From: Rhizophagus irregularis
Lineage: Eukaryota > Glomeromycota > Glomeromycetes > Glomerales > Glomeraceae
NCBI RefSeq assembly: GCF_026210795.1
Contig: NC_089440.1
Coordinates: 3,410,001-3,474,000, forward strand
Reading direction: 5' to 3'
DNA: 64,000 nt
Every line of letters begins with the position of its first letter. The first letter of the stretch is position 1. The position numbers were made by a program, and so were the translations under genes. Below, piece after piece: positions 1-13,706 of the stretch. The notes beneath the pieces were generated by a model. The model was given only the letters and a program-made list of their open reading frames with translations. It ran no database searches and was not told the origin of the DNA.

Positions 1-2
1 TT

Positions 3-764
3 ACTGAAACTCAAGGATTTTTAGTTAAATTAGAACGCGAACTTCGCCCTCAACCTCAATTTTATGCTTTAACTGGACCAGGAACTCATCCAGGATTTTA
101 TGGTGCTGGCAAGTTTGAAACACCGGATCCAGTTATTGAATATATTAGAAGTAATTGTAGTCCATTTAAAGAAAACGAGGAACATAAAGAAATAATCGTT
201 GATATAGAAAATAAAGTTGAGAAAGAATCCAAAAAAGAAAAGAAACAAGCTAAACAAACTAAAACTAAACAGACAAAAATAACCAATTTTACTATAAAGT
301 CTAATAGAAAATCTAATTATGAAGAAAAATCTGATAACAATGGAGAAGCTTCTCAAAAAAACACTAGAAAGAAAAGTTTATCAACATCAGAGTCATCCTC
401 AAAGAAGAGAATAAAGACTAATTCAGGAGCCGAAGATGAAGCGGCAAAATTTCCAGATGATGATAACTCTGAAAATAAACGCGATGTTGAAAGACCGAAA
501 AAGAGTTCAGGCAACAATAGAGGTCGACCAAAAGGTTCATTGAATAAAAATAAAAAGGATTCGATTACAAAGAATCGGAAAAGTGAAGTTGATTCTCTTT
601 CAACCTCTGGTTCGACTTCAACTTCGCCCAAAAAATCAACTACGTCACCAATGATTCCCACAAGAGAAGGTGGTTTAGGAATGATATTGAACACAGATAA
701 TTTTATTGTCAATACTGCAGCAACAATGAGTTCTGCTATGGCTATTACGGCTTCTTCGCCCTGA
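3..764 (+). CDS. 3' part of an AT-hook, lysine/serine-rich nuclear-type protein (5' end outside window)
   Basis: The open frame runs from the window edge to a TGA at 762-764, giving 253 residues with no start in the window. The first ~50 residues look globular (a stretch with LTGPGTHPGFYGAG and a downstream IRSNC). Then comes a long charged Lys/Glu/Ser/Asn-rich region with several possible nuclear-localisation clusters. An AT-hook-like core RGRPKG lies near residue 174, followed by a Ser/Thr-rich tail. The AT-hook and basic clusters suggest a DNA- or chromatin-associated nuclear protein; this is inference. I do not recognise the N-terminal globular part and give no name. ATG codons inside the frame (e.g. 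540) are internal Leu/Met codons of the longer frame, not starts. The stop is followed by a gene-free spacer of ~700 bp. Confidence 0.75.
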   Translation, partial: TETQGFLVKLERELRPQPQFYALTGPGTHPGFYGAGKFETPDPVIEYIRSNCSPFKENEEHKEIIVDIENKVEKESKKEKKQAKQTKTKQTKITNFTIKSNRKSNYEEKSDNNGEASQKNTRKKSLSTSESSSKKRIKTNSGAEDEAAKFPDDDNSENKRDVERPKKSSGNNRGRPKGSLNKNKKDSITKNRKSEVDSLSTSGSTSTSPKKSTTSPMIPTREGGLGMILNTDNFIVNTAATMSSAMAITASSP

Positions 765-1480
765 ACAAGAAAATTGGTGTCACGTGACACAAACAAGTTT
801 CTTCGAATAATAACGGATAAACATTCCACTTTAGTTAGATCTTATAGATGATTGATGCATAATAAAAGAATTAAAATTTTATTTTTGCTTCTTGCTAAAT
901 ATTCGTATTTCTCTCTTTTGTTGATGTCATGTGATAAGATAAAATGCACCATTACATAAGTTTCAATTTTTCCGATATAATGGAAAACGAACGAGTTCAT
1001 TAAAAAACAATACTTTATAGAGGACGAAGAAAACCCTGCATAAAAAAATATTTCATACAAATCAAAAAAAAAGGATTTCACAATGCTTTTCAAGTGTAAC
1101 CAGCATGATTCTGATTCAATAAAAAAAAACCTTTTTATTTAATTTGTGAAATATAAAATATTAAACTTTTTCCGTCTTCATTTATTTCATCCTTTACAAA
1201 GAAAATAAATACTCCTTTATAACAAGCTTTTATTCTCTCCATATAAGGTTTCATTCAAAAACAATAGATAATTTTTAATTCTTTCCAAATGGAAAATATT
1301 TTTTTTTTACTATAATAGAAAATTCGCATGAACTTTTTTCATTTTTTCCTTCGGAATTACGGAACTACATCGATCGTCTATCCAACCACGTGCTAATGTA
1401 ACCTGCGACAATATAACGAAAATAAAAATACACACAAATAACTTCACAAATAATAATACAGATAAATTTCAAATTTGCGT
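765..1480. other. Intergenic spacer with upstream region of the nuclease gene
   Basis: No convincing coding frame. It is AT-rich with A/T homopolymers and must hold the terminator of the upstream gene and the promoter of the nuclease gene. I see no specific motif I would defend. Confidence 0.5.
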
Positions 1481-2704
1481 ATGTTTCGACGAACGGTTGA
1501 ACGTATTTCTTTTGTTATTGGTGGTGCACTTTTAGGGGCAATTGGATTGTACGAGTATGAAAAGTTAGGACCTAAACTTCCAGCTCCACTTCCAACATTG
1601 AAGCCGCCGTTGACGTCAATAGTACCGGAATTTCCTTGGACTGGATGGCGTGACACTGGTAAGTTCTCATTGTGGTAAGAACACTGTACCATGAAATAAA
1701 TATATGCACACACAATAATACGAATAACTTTTCCTTATTTCAATACCCTTTTTTTACAAAAACGTAGCAATTAATGATTTATTTGAAAGAGATGCATACA
1801 TTACATCTTATAATCGACGATTACGTCACCCAAATTGGGTAAGTTCATTAAAGACAAATGTATGTTGGCTTGTGAATAAATTTAAAAAAATTTTGTTTAA
1901 AGGTATTAGAACATCTTACAGAAGAATCATTGAAACGAGGGGAAGGAGTTGATCGTAGTAAATCTCGATTTCTAGAAGATCTAGATATACCAGAAAAATT
2001 TCGTGCTAGATTAGCCGATTATGTTAAATCAGGATATGATCGTGGTCATATGGCACCCGCTAGTGATGCTAAATTTTCACAAGTAGCTATGGATCAAACT
2101 TTTCTTTTAACTAACATAGCTCCGCAAGTTGGTAATGGATTTAACAGGGATTGTATGTAAAAATAACTAATTCAGAAATTTAATATCATTTTAAGACAAT
2201 TGATATATACACTTTTTATTAGACTGGGCACATTTTGAAGAATTTTGCAGGAGATTGATTTATAAAGAAGGTTTTGAAAACGTTTATGTATTCACAGGAC
2301 CAGCATATTTACCAAAGAAAGAAAATGATAAGTGGTATGTAAAATATGAAATGATAGGTAGTATTGCAGTTCCAACACACTTTTATAAAGTGATCTTGGC
2401 AGATAGGGCAGATAAGGATGATCCAAAAAAACGCTTTTATGCTTTGGGTGCTTTTCTAATGCCAAATGAACGCATAAGCGATACCACACCGTTGCAAGTA
2501 TATAATGTTACTCTTGATAGTTTAGAAAGAACAACAGGGTTAACTTTCTTAAATCAAGATATTGTAGATAAATCCGTTCCTCTTTGTAGTGTAGAAGCAT
2601 CAAAATGCATCATTGTTGCTAATCCAAAACACATTAAAGAAGAACTGAGGTCTGTTTTGCCAGAACCTTTAAAGGATAAAAGTGAGACAAAAGTTAATAT
2701 TTAA
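1481..2704 (+). CDS. NUC1: Mitochondrial nuclease, EndoG/NUC1 family (beta-beta-alpha metal nuclease)
   Basis: Four exons: 1481-1658, 1768-1838, 1903-2152, 2223-2704, joining in frame to 326 residues, about the length of fungal NUC1. The reading uses the ATG at 1481; an in-frame TTG at 1475 was not chosen. Exon 1 encodes an Arg-rich amphipathic start and a hydrophobic segment (residues ~8-25), as expected for targeting to and anchoring in the mitochondrial inner membrane or intermembrane space. The DNA/RNA non-specific endonuclease signature DRGHMAPASD spans the end of exon 3, with the catalytic His in DRGH; the metal-binding Asn motif NGFNRDYW spans the exon 3/4 junction, which confirms that splice. 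Family members degrade mitochondrial and nuclear nucleic acids and take part in cell death; that role is known for the family, not shown here. All introns are GT-AG, 64-109 nt. Confidence 0.95.
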
Positions 2705-2904
2705 ATAACAAAACATTTTTGATATATGCAAAACATAAATAAAATGATTTTTTCTTGAGCTTATTCGTATTAATTAAATACAAAAATATAATTACATTGA
2801 TGGAAGAGAAAAAAAAATTGAATTATAAAAAAAAATAAAAAAAAATAAATAAGGTGTCGTTTGCTTATATTTAAACAAGCCACAGACTAGCCGATAAAAG
2901 AACT

Positions 2905-4176
2905 TCATATTTTATGTCCAATAATGTTGAGATCACCCATCTCATTGGTTACTGTATCTTCATATGTATTCTGTGGTGATGGTTGTAATCTCCAGTGAAC
3001 GTAATTTGCATATTGTACAATAAAATCCACTTGTCTATCATAAGATAAATAGAACGTAAATACGTGATTTTATAAAAAAGGAGTACTAATCGAAACAAAC
3101 GTACTGCATAGTTTCAATAGCTTTTGGACTTCGTCTCATCCTTACTAAACGAATTGCACGATCAGCGTCAAGACAAAATCGTCTCTTAAGTAACCAACAA
3201 CACGCTACTAAACCGGCACGTCCAACTCCTAAAGAAATAAAATAGATTAATTTGGTAAAATATAATAAAGGAACAAGGTCATAATTAATACTTGCCACCG
3301 CGGCAGTGTGCCAAAACTTTTCGACCCTGCTGTATATTTCGATCTATTTGTGTTACTACAGAATCAATTTGTTCTAATGTATCTGGACAACCACCTTCTA
3401 TCATTGGAATCCTATAATTATTTAAAATTAAATTAAACAATTAAACAATTATAATTTTGAGATGTAATAATAAATACCTAATAATTTGAAGATTATGTTT
3501 TTGTGCTAACTCGCTGTATTTCGGCCATGATGCACCCAAAAATGCCAATTCATCGTCATTAAGACAACTAAAATAAATGTATATAATGTATATATAAAAA
3601 TAAAAATAACCTATAAATATATAGTCAAAAATTATCATGTGTGGAATTTATAACGTAACGAGAAGTTTACCATACAACCATCGATATATCTAAAGATTTC
3701 AATCTTTGGAAATCTAAATCTAGATCGCGATCGATTGTTGCTCTGCCTCTTACAGGCCCACTGAGCCTGACTTTTTTACCAGGACATGAACTTAACGCCA
3801 GGTTACCAAGTGTTGTTGAACGAGAAACTCCATAGCCAGAGTGTGCACGTTTATGTACTTGGTCATAATAATGTTTGTAAAGAGAAGTTGTAGTATATAT
3901 ATCAAAAAGGTCTGTCGATGGTGGTAGTGGATCTGAAGTAAGTCCGTCAATTAATTCTTCTGGTACTATCCAACTGATGCTGGAAAATTTTGGGTAAAAA
4001 GATTATATTAAACTATTAAACACGGTTGTGTCTATAAACTTTTCTATCCTACAGTTATGTCACGTAGTGTGGCTTTAGACTTACTTGATGGGGTGGGTTA
4101 TTGACGTTTTGAGATTGGTCCGAGGTGGCGACACGGTAGTTCTATAACTAGGAACTGCCTCTGATGTCGAAGTCAT
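2905..4176 (-). CDS. Dual-specificity protein phosphatase, CDKN3/KAP-like
   Basis: Six exons on the minus strand: 4176-4085, 3979-3671, 3567-3478, 3411-3296, 3228-3105, 3034-2905, giving 286 residues. The Cys-phosphatase P-loop HC(x5)R is HCRGGVGR at residues 199-206 (catalytic Cys200, Arg206). It is formed across the exon 4/5 junction, so the splice there is well constrained; that intron starts with GC, not GT. Upstream, a segment with CLNDDEL and a downstream KHNLQIIRIPM resembles the layout of cyclin-dependent-kinase-inhibitor-3 (KAP) type phosphatases. After the P-loop follow GLVACCWLLK and an Arg-rich helix ending AIETMQ, as in the same group. The N-terminal ~130 residues are Ser/Thr/Pro-rich and not conserved by eye. 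The substrate is unknown; a cell-cycle or general protein phosphatase role is inference. Confidence 0.88.
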
Positions 4177-5750
4177 ACTTATAATAAATAATTGTGTATA
4201 TTGAAATGACAAAAAAAGTTTCTCAGTGTAAGTTTTTGGTTTATTTCAACAATTTATATCAGAAATGAGGGTAAGACCTGTCATACTTCAATCAGCGCAT
4301 ATCCAAATTTAACTTTGGCTGACCTATTATCAATAATAATAGCCATTAACCGCAAATGTTTTAAACACATTCTCTTTTTGTACGCCTACAGATAAAAAAT
4401 TTTCTAATTTGTTTCATCAAATCGACGTAATTGTCAGAGGCGAAATTTAATGCACATTATACATTATCCTCCGGCACATCTATGACATCTATGTGTATGG
4501 TAGTTACGCTTTTACTTTAAAAATTTATTTATCTCAAAAAAATTGTTTCGGTATATAAAATTCCAACAAATAAAAATTATGGCGTAAAAGAGAAAGACAT
4601 TTAATATTAGTATTTGTTTTGAATAACGAAATTAATATCGAAATTTCATAGAAACATGCATAACCTATCACATTTTTTTGTGAACCCGGATTAACTTCTC
4701 AATTTTAAGAGAAATTATGCACTTTTGTAGATCGATTATCTTAATAATTATATAATTACGATTCTTTTCATGCACTTTGTTTCCATAGGAAATTCCGAAA
4801 TTTTATTACTTTATTTACACAAACAACTGTTCGGAAATTTATCGAATTCCAAAAAATAAACAAATTATATAATTTACTATCAACTATTCGTGATTGATTT
4901 TTCATTTTACTCTATTTGGCACTTTCACGAATATTAACACATGACAAATAAATCGACAATTTGGTTATTAATGCTTCCGTGACCGTGAGACTTACCGGTT
5001 ACATGTTAGTTGTGATAGTTATTATCAACAATTATGTATATTACATAAGTATTGGTCACATGCACCACATGCACTCTTAACGACTTCGAACGTGTCAAGA
5101 CGTTTTACGTGACTTACCTCAGTAAGATCAGCGGGATCATAGTTTACTTACATTGTTAACATTGTTAACGTCGCGGTAGCTTTCTTCTCCTATAAGAAAA
5201 GAAGTATTTGTGAATATAATGATGCTTTTTGTAATGCATCTATCATAATTTCCTATCCGTTATTTGCTTTCTAATCAGAAAATAACGTCCACAATTATTT
5301 TGAATTGTAATTAATTCCGGATTAAGACTGTATTAAAATTCTCGAAAAATAGACAAAAAAAAAATATTTCAATTCATCTGATAAGATATAAGATATATCA
5401 TAACACTAATACTAATATTCTAATGTATAATATAACGCTAATCTTATGGCAAAATAACAAAAGAGCAGATATTTCTATAAACAAACAACGGCATATTGCA
5501 GAGATATTCTATGCCAAAGCATTCATATATATTATTTCTAATATGAATTCATCAGAATATTTCGTAAAATGTAATCCATATTTATTTCCTCCTGTATCAA
5601 TTTTTAAGCCATCCTTGATCAACAAGTCATCGAAAATAAGTTCTGATGCGTATTTAATAAATTTTTATTCCTCAAAAATTGTGATAGTAATGATCAATTA
5701 CTATTAGTTATTCATTTGTTTTTTGCTCCTTTTTTCTAGTTGTACTTACT
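4177..5750. other. Intergenic region between two minus-strand genes
   Basis: About 1.6 kb with no credible gene. Open frames such as the one at 5423-5707 have no conserved motif and AT-driven composition. It holds the promoter of the phosphatase gene (just above 4176) and the 3' flank of the next gene. Confidence 0.5.
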
Positions 5751-8127
5751 TCACATCGTGTTGAATTGATACTGACTCAATCCGATGTTGCCCTGTGCAT
5801 CTCGTATAATCACACCTTTAATGACTCCAAGTACATCGTGTGGTTCTGGCATTGATAACCGAGGTGCGTTACTTGGTCCAGACATAAAGTCCCTTTTAAT
5901 TGAACATAATTAATAATAGAACAAATTAATCTCTTAATATATATATATATATTATTCATTGAAATAATTTAATGAAATAAATAACTTACGTCGGAAGAGG
6001 TATCGCAGTATGTCGTCCAGGTTGATTATAGTTAAAAGAAGTTAACTGAATTGGCGGCATAGATTGAATAGGAGTGGATTGAGAGTCCCAACCAGTTGAT
6101 GACGAGACAGAAGGATATTGATATGGAGGATCTGCGTGCCCATTTACTTGCGAATCTTGGTATGACCCGTAATAATTTGAATAACTTGGTGAATTATATT
6201 CAGATGTATATCCTGGTCCTAACAATGAGAATAATAAGGTTAAGCACTAAGAAATTGAAATAATATAATAAATTGAAGTATTACCAGGTGGATATTGTGA
6301 ATCATGTGGATACTGTGAATAATCATAAGTAGGCTGAGGAGGAGGCAATGGTGGATTTGGTGGTCCATTGGGCGGCATTGGAGGCATAGGGGGGGCTTCA
6401 TAAATTGCCGGAGAAGCTTTAGGATGAGGGTGCTGTTGCGGTGGGCCACGTTGGTCTCTCGGATGCCTATCATCTGGTCTACGTTCATATGAATTTCTTC
6501 TTCTGTCATCATAATTACGATGGTAAGAATCATCCCGTCGACCCATTGGGGGTCTCTCTCGGTTGAAATTTGGTGCGGGAATAGGTGGTCCGCGAAATTC
6601 TTGTCTACGATCAAAATCCCTTCGAGGATAATCTTCGCGACGATCCCTATAATGATCATCCTGACGCCTTTCTCTAAATTCTCTATCATCTCGCGCTCCC
6701 CAATCACGAGAACGTCCTCCTCTACTAGAATAAGGTGTATGTCGTGGGCCACCTCGTTGTGACCAATATCCTCGATTATGCCCTCTACCACGGTTTCGAT
6801 GTTGATCGGAATGATTTATGTTGGGTATTCCCAAAAAATCATTTTTATTGTTTTGTTCCCACAGCCGAAAAATTCGGCCAAGTGCTGAAAAATATATATA
6901 TATATAAAAATAATTAATATATATATAGTTTAAAATTATCAAGAGAAATTCTATACAACAATTACAGTTCGTATCTTCCAAAGGTTCATTGGACTCATTT
7001 TCTCCACTTAATTTCTCTTCAGCATTAACATCAGCCGAGGCAGGATTTTGTGTTTTAAGTTCTTCTATTACGTCAACAAAACTTCTATATAGTGCGGGAC
7101 CTTCTCCAAATTTCGACTTTATAATCTAAAGCCATTGTTATAATAAGAATTTTGACTTTATATAGAATTTTGACTTTAGATAGTCAAAGTAGGTAAATAA
7201 ACGATATAAAATCAAACTATACTCACATCTGATTCTGGGCTAATATCTTTCAAACTTTCTTTGTCGTTCTGCCATAATATACGAATGCTTTAGAAAAAAA
7301 AAAAAAGATTTATTAGAGAATTAGAATTTTTATCCTTACTTCTTCTAATTCGTTCAAAATTCGATCCCTTGCAGATGCTAGCACAATCTCGGTGCAATAA
7401 AGTTGAAAATCAGAATGCATTTTCTTGCGATCGTTGAATATCTCTTTTGTATCTTCTTCAGTTTTTGTAGTTAGATGTCCAGTGATATACTATAACAGCC
7501 ATTCAACGATGATATTTTTTTTTTTCAGTTTTGCATATATTAAGCACCATCATTATGTTTTGCCTGAGCTATCTCAGAAAAAAATTTATTATTATTTACC
7601 TCTTTAAGACATTTCCGAAGTAACAAATAAATTGGCTGTAACGGCTTTTTGGGTAAATGTTTTTTTGGAGTCGAAACTTGAGAAGTAGGAGTTGGAGGTG
7701 TAGTTGAAGCCACAACAGCTGGTTTGGACGACGTAAAAGTTTCACCTTTTGAGGTTATTAATGAACTCGAACTAGCTTGAATTACGTGAAATTGTGGTGG
7801 CGGTGTCGCATCAATTTTGTTCGCAATAAATTCTGGAGGACGTGTCAGTAATTGTTGTGGTGTCGATAATCCTGGAGGTGGTGGTTGTGATTGTACTTGT
7901 CCTGGAGGTGGTGGCTGCAAATGTGACTGTGGTTTTTGTTCGGGAGGAAATTGAGATGCTACATGTGACTGAAATTGTTGATATTGAGTTTGTTGTAGAT
8001 TTGAGATGGATTGTTGTATTGGCGTTTTTTCCCGTTGACTATACTTATTATCCTGAGGCGAGGAATCGGGAAACTGTTCATTAGAACGTTCGATTGGAGA
8101 AGTTGGCTGAATAGTTGTTTCTGCCAT
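5751..8127 (-). CDS. Low-complexity Pro/Gln/Arg/Tyr-rich protein, possible CTD-interacting RNA-processing factor
   Basis: Seven exons: 8127-7600, 7489-7340, 7268-7227, 7125-6966, 6884-6285, 6218-5990, 5892-5751, all frames closing to 616 residues. The start is the ATG at 8127; an upstream GTG in frame was rejected. Order of regions: Pro/Gln-rich (1-150); a helical, charged region (165-305) ending in LGRIFRLWEQNN; an Arg/Asp/Tyr-rich, RGG-like stretch (310-420); a run of Pro/Met repeats such as PPMPPMPPNGPP; a Tyr/Ser/Gln-rich segment (490-570); and a short conserved-looking C-terminus with DVLGVIKGVIIRD. This order (Q/P region, helical domain ending in a Leu-Trp-Glu helix, then RD/RS and proline) recalls CHERP/SCAF-type splicing factors with a CTD-interaction domain, but I could not confirm such a domain. 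An RNA-binding or condensate-forming nuclear role is inference. It shares a 208-bp promoter region with the divergent gene at 8336. Confidence 0.8.
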
Positions 8128-8335
8128 GTTTTGCTTCACACGAAAAGAATTTTTTTTTTGAACTTTAAAAAAGATCCAGATTAAACTGTATATAGTTGAA
8201 AATCAAAAACCGTACATTAAAAATGAATAGTAAAATTCAATCGGAGATTCTCGTGTAACAGGTAACTACGAATCAAAAATTAATTAACTAAATATTTCTA
8301 TTTTTTATTTGATCAATTCCTTTCCGCCAACAAAG
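8128..8335. promoter_or_regulatory. Divergent (bidirectional) promoter interval
   Basis: Only 208 bp separate the start codons of the minus-strand low-complexity protein (8127) and the plus-strand TXNDC9-like gene (8336), so both promoters and 5' leaders must lie here. AT-rich, with no clear TATA element that stands out from background. Co-regulation is an inference from the geometry. Confidence 0.55.
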
Positions 8336-9374
8336 ATGGCAGACATACACACCGATAAACAGTGTGTTATTTTAAATATTCTTTTGTGTTTAGCGCATAA
8401 ATAAGATAGTGAAGTTTTATAACTCTTAACTTTTTAGAATAAAGGAACCTGTTGATGAACGGGTTCAAGAAGTGCTTGAAAAAGTTATAGAAGCAAAAAA
8501 TAATAATATTGGCGAAGAGTTAGATGATGACGAATTATTTGAAGAATTAGAAAAAGATGATGATTTTGCTTTGGCGAGTTTCCGTGAACAAAGAATGGAA
8601 CAATTAAAAAAAGAGTATGTATTGGATCATTCCGAAAAGCTAATTTTTAAGATATTAATTATAAATCGGACCTTCTAATGAAAAATAGGATGGTAAAATT
8701 ACAAGAAATGAGCCAAAATGAACACGGATTATATACAGAAGTTGCAAACGAAAAAGAAATACTCAAAATAACTACAAATGCTAAATTATGTGTGGTACAT
8801 TTTTTTCATAAGGAGTTCCGTAGATGTCAAATAATGGATAAACATCTTTTGGTATGTTATTATTAAATTTAGCTAATGCGTTTTAATTTTATGTTAATGT
8901 TGATTTATTTTTGTTATATGATTAGGAAATCGCTCGTCGACATTTCAAAACAAAATTTGTAAAAATTAATGTAGAAAATGCCCCTTTCTTAGTAGAAAAA
9001 CTTCATATTCAAGTATTACCCTGTGTCGTCGCATTTGTGGATGGAATTTCGGTTGATCGGTAGGTGACTTATATGCGAAAAAAAATTTTTTTTCATTATA
9101 TATTAATTTTATATTTAGGATCATTGGGTTTGAGGAACTCGGCAATACTGATGATTTTACAGCTGCAATTCTCGAATTTCGATTATCTCAAAGTGGTAAA
9201 GTTCAAAATATTATTCTTTATAGATAGAATTTATATAAATGAATTGGGTTTTAAAATGAATTCTTTATAATAGGAGTAATTACGAAACAGGAATCAACAA
9301 AGAAAGAAGAACGAAAGTCTATACTTGGATTTGCGGAAGGAAATGATGATGATGATGATGATGATTGGGATTAA
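8336..9374 (+). CDS. PLP1: TXNDC9 / phosducin-like protein (PLP1), thioredoxin fold without CxxC
   Basis: Six exons: 8336-8361, 8438-8614, 8689-8851, 8926-9059, 9119-9195, 9274-9374, giving 225 residues, essentially the family length. The first exon encodes only eight full codons (MADIHTDK). An acidic N-terminal helix (LDDDELFEELEKDDDFAL, then FREQRMEQLKKE) is typical of the group. The thioredoxin-like domain follows (residues ~85-200): CVVHFFHKEFRRCQIMD replaces the redox CxxC, FVKINVENAPFLVEKLHIQVLPCVVAF forms the core and cis-Pro strand, and FEELGNTDDF follows. A C-terminal poly-Asp run ends DDDDWD. Family members are co-chaperones that act with the CCT/TRiC chaperonin on actin, tubulin and G-beta folding; by family this is cytosolic. 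Confidence 0.95.
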
Positions 9375-10828
9375 AAAACAATATTTAGTTAATAATTTTT
9401 GGTTATTTATAAAAATCATAATTTTAATTTTTTCAGTAATGCGCATGATACCTTAATTGTAGATTAATACATACTAAATTATTGAATTTTCATCAAATCA
9501 CATGCTTTAATATACGAGAGAATTATTGCTCAAAAATATGGAATAATTTAATAATTTTTTATAATTTTACGCTAGTAGATCTTTACATAAATCATGAAGT
9601 ACCGTAGTATTACAAATATGGCGTTAGTTATTCTTGATTTTGTAGAAGTTGTGAGAATGATAAGCTTCATAGCGAAAGTTACAATAAATTAAGAACGCTG
9701 TGTCCTACGCTTTAAGAAATTCTACATCACCGGATTTTTGATATAATTTTCTTTCCACTTGACTTACGTGGCGCGATTTATTTCTCTCTTTTTCTCTTTT
9801 CACGTCGAAATAATTTTATATTGTTATACATGTAAGTGCTCTTTTCTCTCGTAATTAAACGCGTATTTTATAGTTTTATAGTATTAATTTTATTAATTTT
9901 AATATTTTATCTTTTCAAATTTATAGCGTAATTTCAGTACTTTGGTTAAATAAAATAGGTCTGAGAAGCTTAAGTAAAGTCTCAGCATATATAGAATTAC
10001 CCAAATATTAGTTTTTATCAAAATAGTTTAATTCTTGATCCACGAGTCAACTGCAGAAAATGGGAATCTGGCGTGGCGTCAAATAAAAGTAAAAAATTAT
10101 GTGAAAAAATTTATTGTAAAAAAAAAACTTTGGGATAAATAATATTATGTATTGGTGTTGAATGGGTCATGGAATAATCAATTTTTACTAAAGATTTTTA
10201 AATGTAAAAGCGATATTTTTTAAATGGTTTTATTGTAAGAAAATATTTGTCTGTTTTTTTTTTTAAGATAATTTTATAAGCCAATCAAAATTTAGACGCC
10301 ACAAAATCACGTGGAGAGGTAAATCGATTTTTGAGAATCTTATGCAAAGTACCCGAATATTCTAGTAGGGAGATACCGAAGTCAACTCGCTCTTAGTGCA
10401 CCCATAATGAAAATTTGAAAAAACGTGAGGGTGTGCATTTAGAGAGAGAAAATTTATATGATCTCTATATACTTGGGACTAAGTAAGAGGGTGTATTTAG
10501 AGAAAAAATATATAATACGTGCACTTAGAGAGAGTGTGTGCACTTAGAAGGGCATATCCTTGGAGTGGCACGTTGAATAAAAGTTGTACCCAAAGTTTCC
10601 AGGCCTTGATTTATTATAAATAATGTCTTTTTCCAAAGAAATAAAGTATCCAGGTATTATATCAGATATACCGATATTTTAAAAATCCAGTACCCACCCT
10701 TGTATGTCTACTATAATGTACCGATACCAGGGTAAAATGACCCATGATGTACGAGTAGTTATACATCACGTGCATTTAAATATATTATCATTTATCAGTG
10801 ATGAGCATGATGAAAAGAACTTAACATA
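9375..10828. other. Intergenic region with a decayed small repeat
   Basis: About 1.45 kb without a gene. The stretch 10390-10560 contains several GTGCAC-type motifs in both orientations (e.g. 10399, 10521, 10540) and GTGTGCA/TTTAGAGA repeats that resemble the ends of the TA-flanked repeat at 50606-50802, so it may be an old relative. The remainder is AT-rich spacer plus the promoter of the next gene. Confidence 0.4.
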
Positions 10829-13177
<2,349 letters not shown>

Positions 13178-13706
13178 ATTTTAATCTTTTAATTATACTG
13201 TAAATGTTTATTATTTAAAATATATGTAAAATTAAATTAATTAACAATTATCAGCTAATTAATAAATTATTGCCTTATAAACATAATTTTAAAATAATGG
13301 AATTTCCATAACATATAAGCAAGTGTGAACTATTTTACTATACAAATAAATTACAAATACTAGTATAATGATGTAAAATATTATAAATAAAAAATTATTT
13401 GCTTTTAATTAATTTGGAATATTCAGCAAATAACTCAGATAGCTTTTATAATTTAATATTCTGATTTGACTTAATTTATAATCCACTGCCTAATTTTATT
13501 TATATTATAATTTGCTAATAGAATTTTTTTTAACTTTAATTTTTATATAATTATTAAAATTAGTTTTTTAAAATTATAATTTTTATAAGTATAGTGTTTA
13601 AATTATTTACATATAAAAATATTTCTATTATTAGCTATAGACTAAATTTACAAATTTTAAATTTTAAAATTTATTTTATCAAATTTTAATAATTTTGATT
13701 CTTTAT
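13178..13706. other. Convergent 3' intergenic region
   Basis: About 530 bp between two stop codons of convergent genes; more than 80% A+T by eye and no coding signal. It must hold both polyadenylation regions. Confidence 0.55.

Noticed and set aside
69-829. Long minus-strand frames opposite the AT-hook protein
   Set aside because: Shadows of the plus-strand coding sequence, Phe/Leu-rich because the sense strand is Lys/Glu-rich.
6240-6791. Second minus-strand frame within the large exon of the low-complexity protein
   Set aside because: The Arg/Asp/Tyr/Pro frame splices in frame at both ends; the other one does not.
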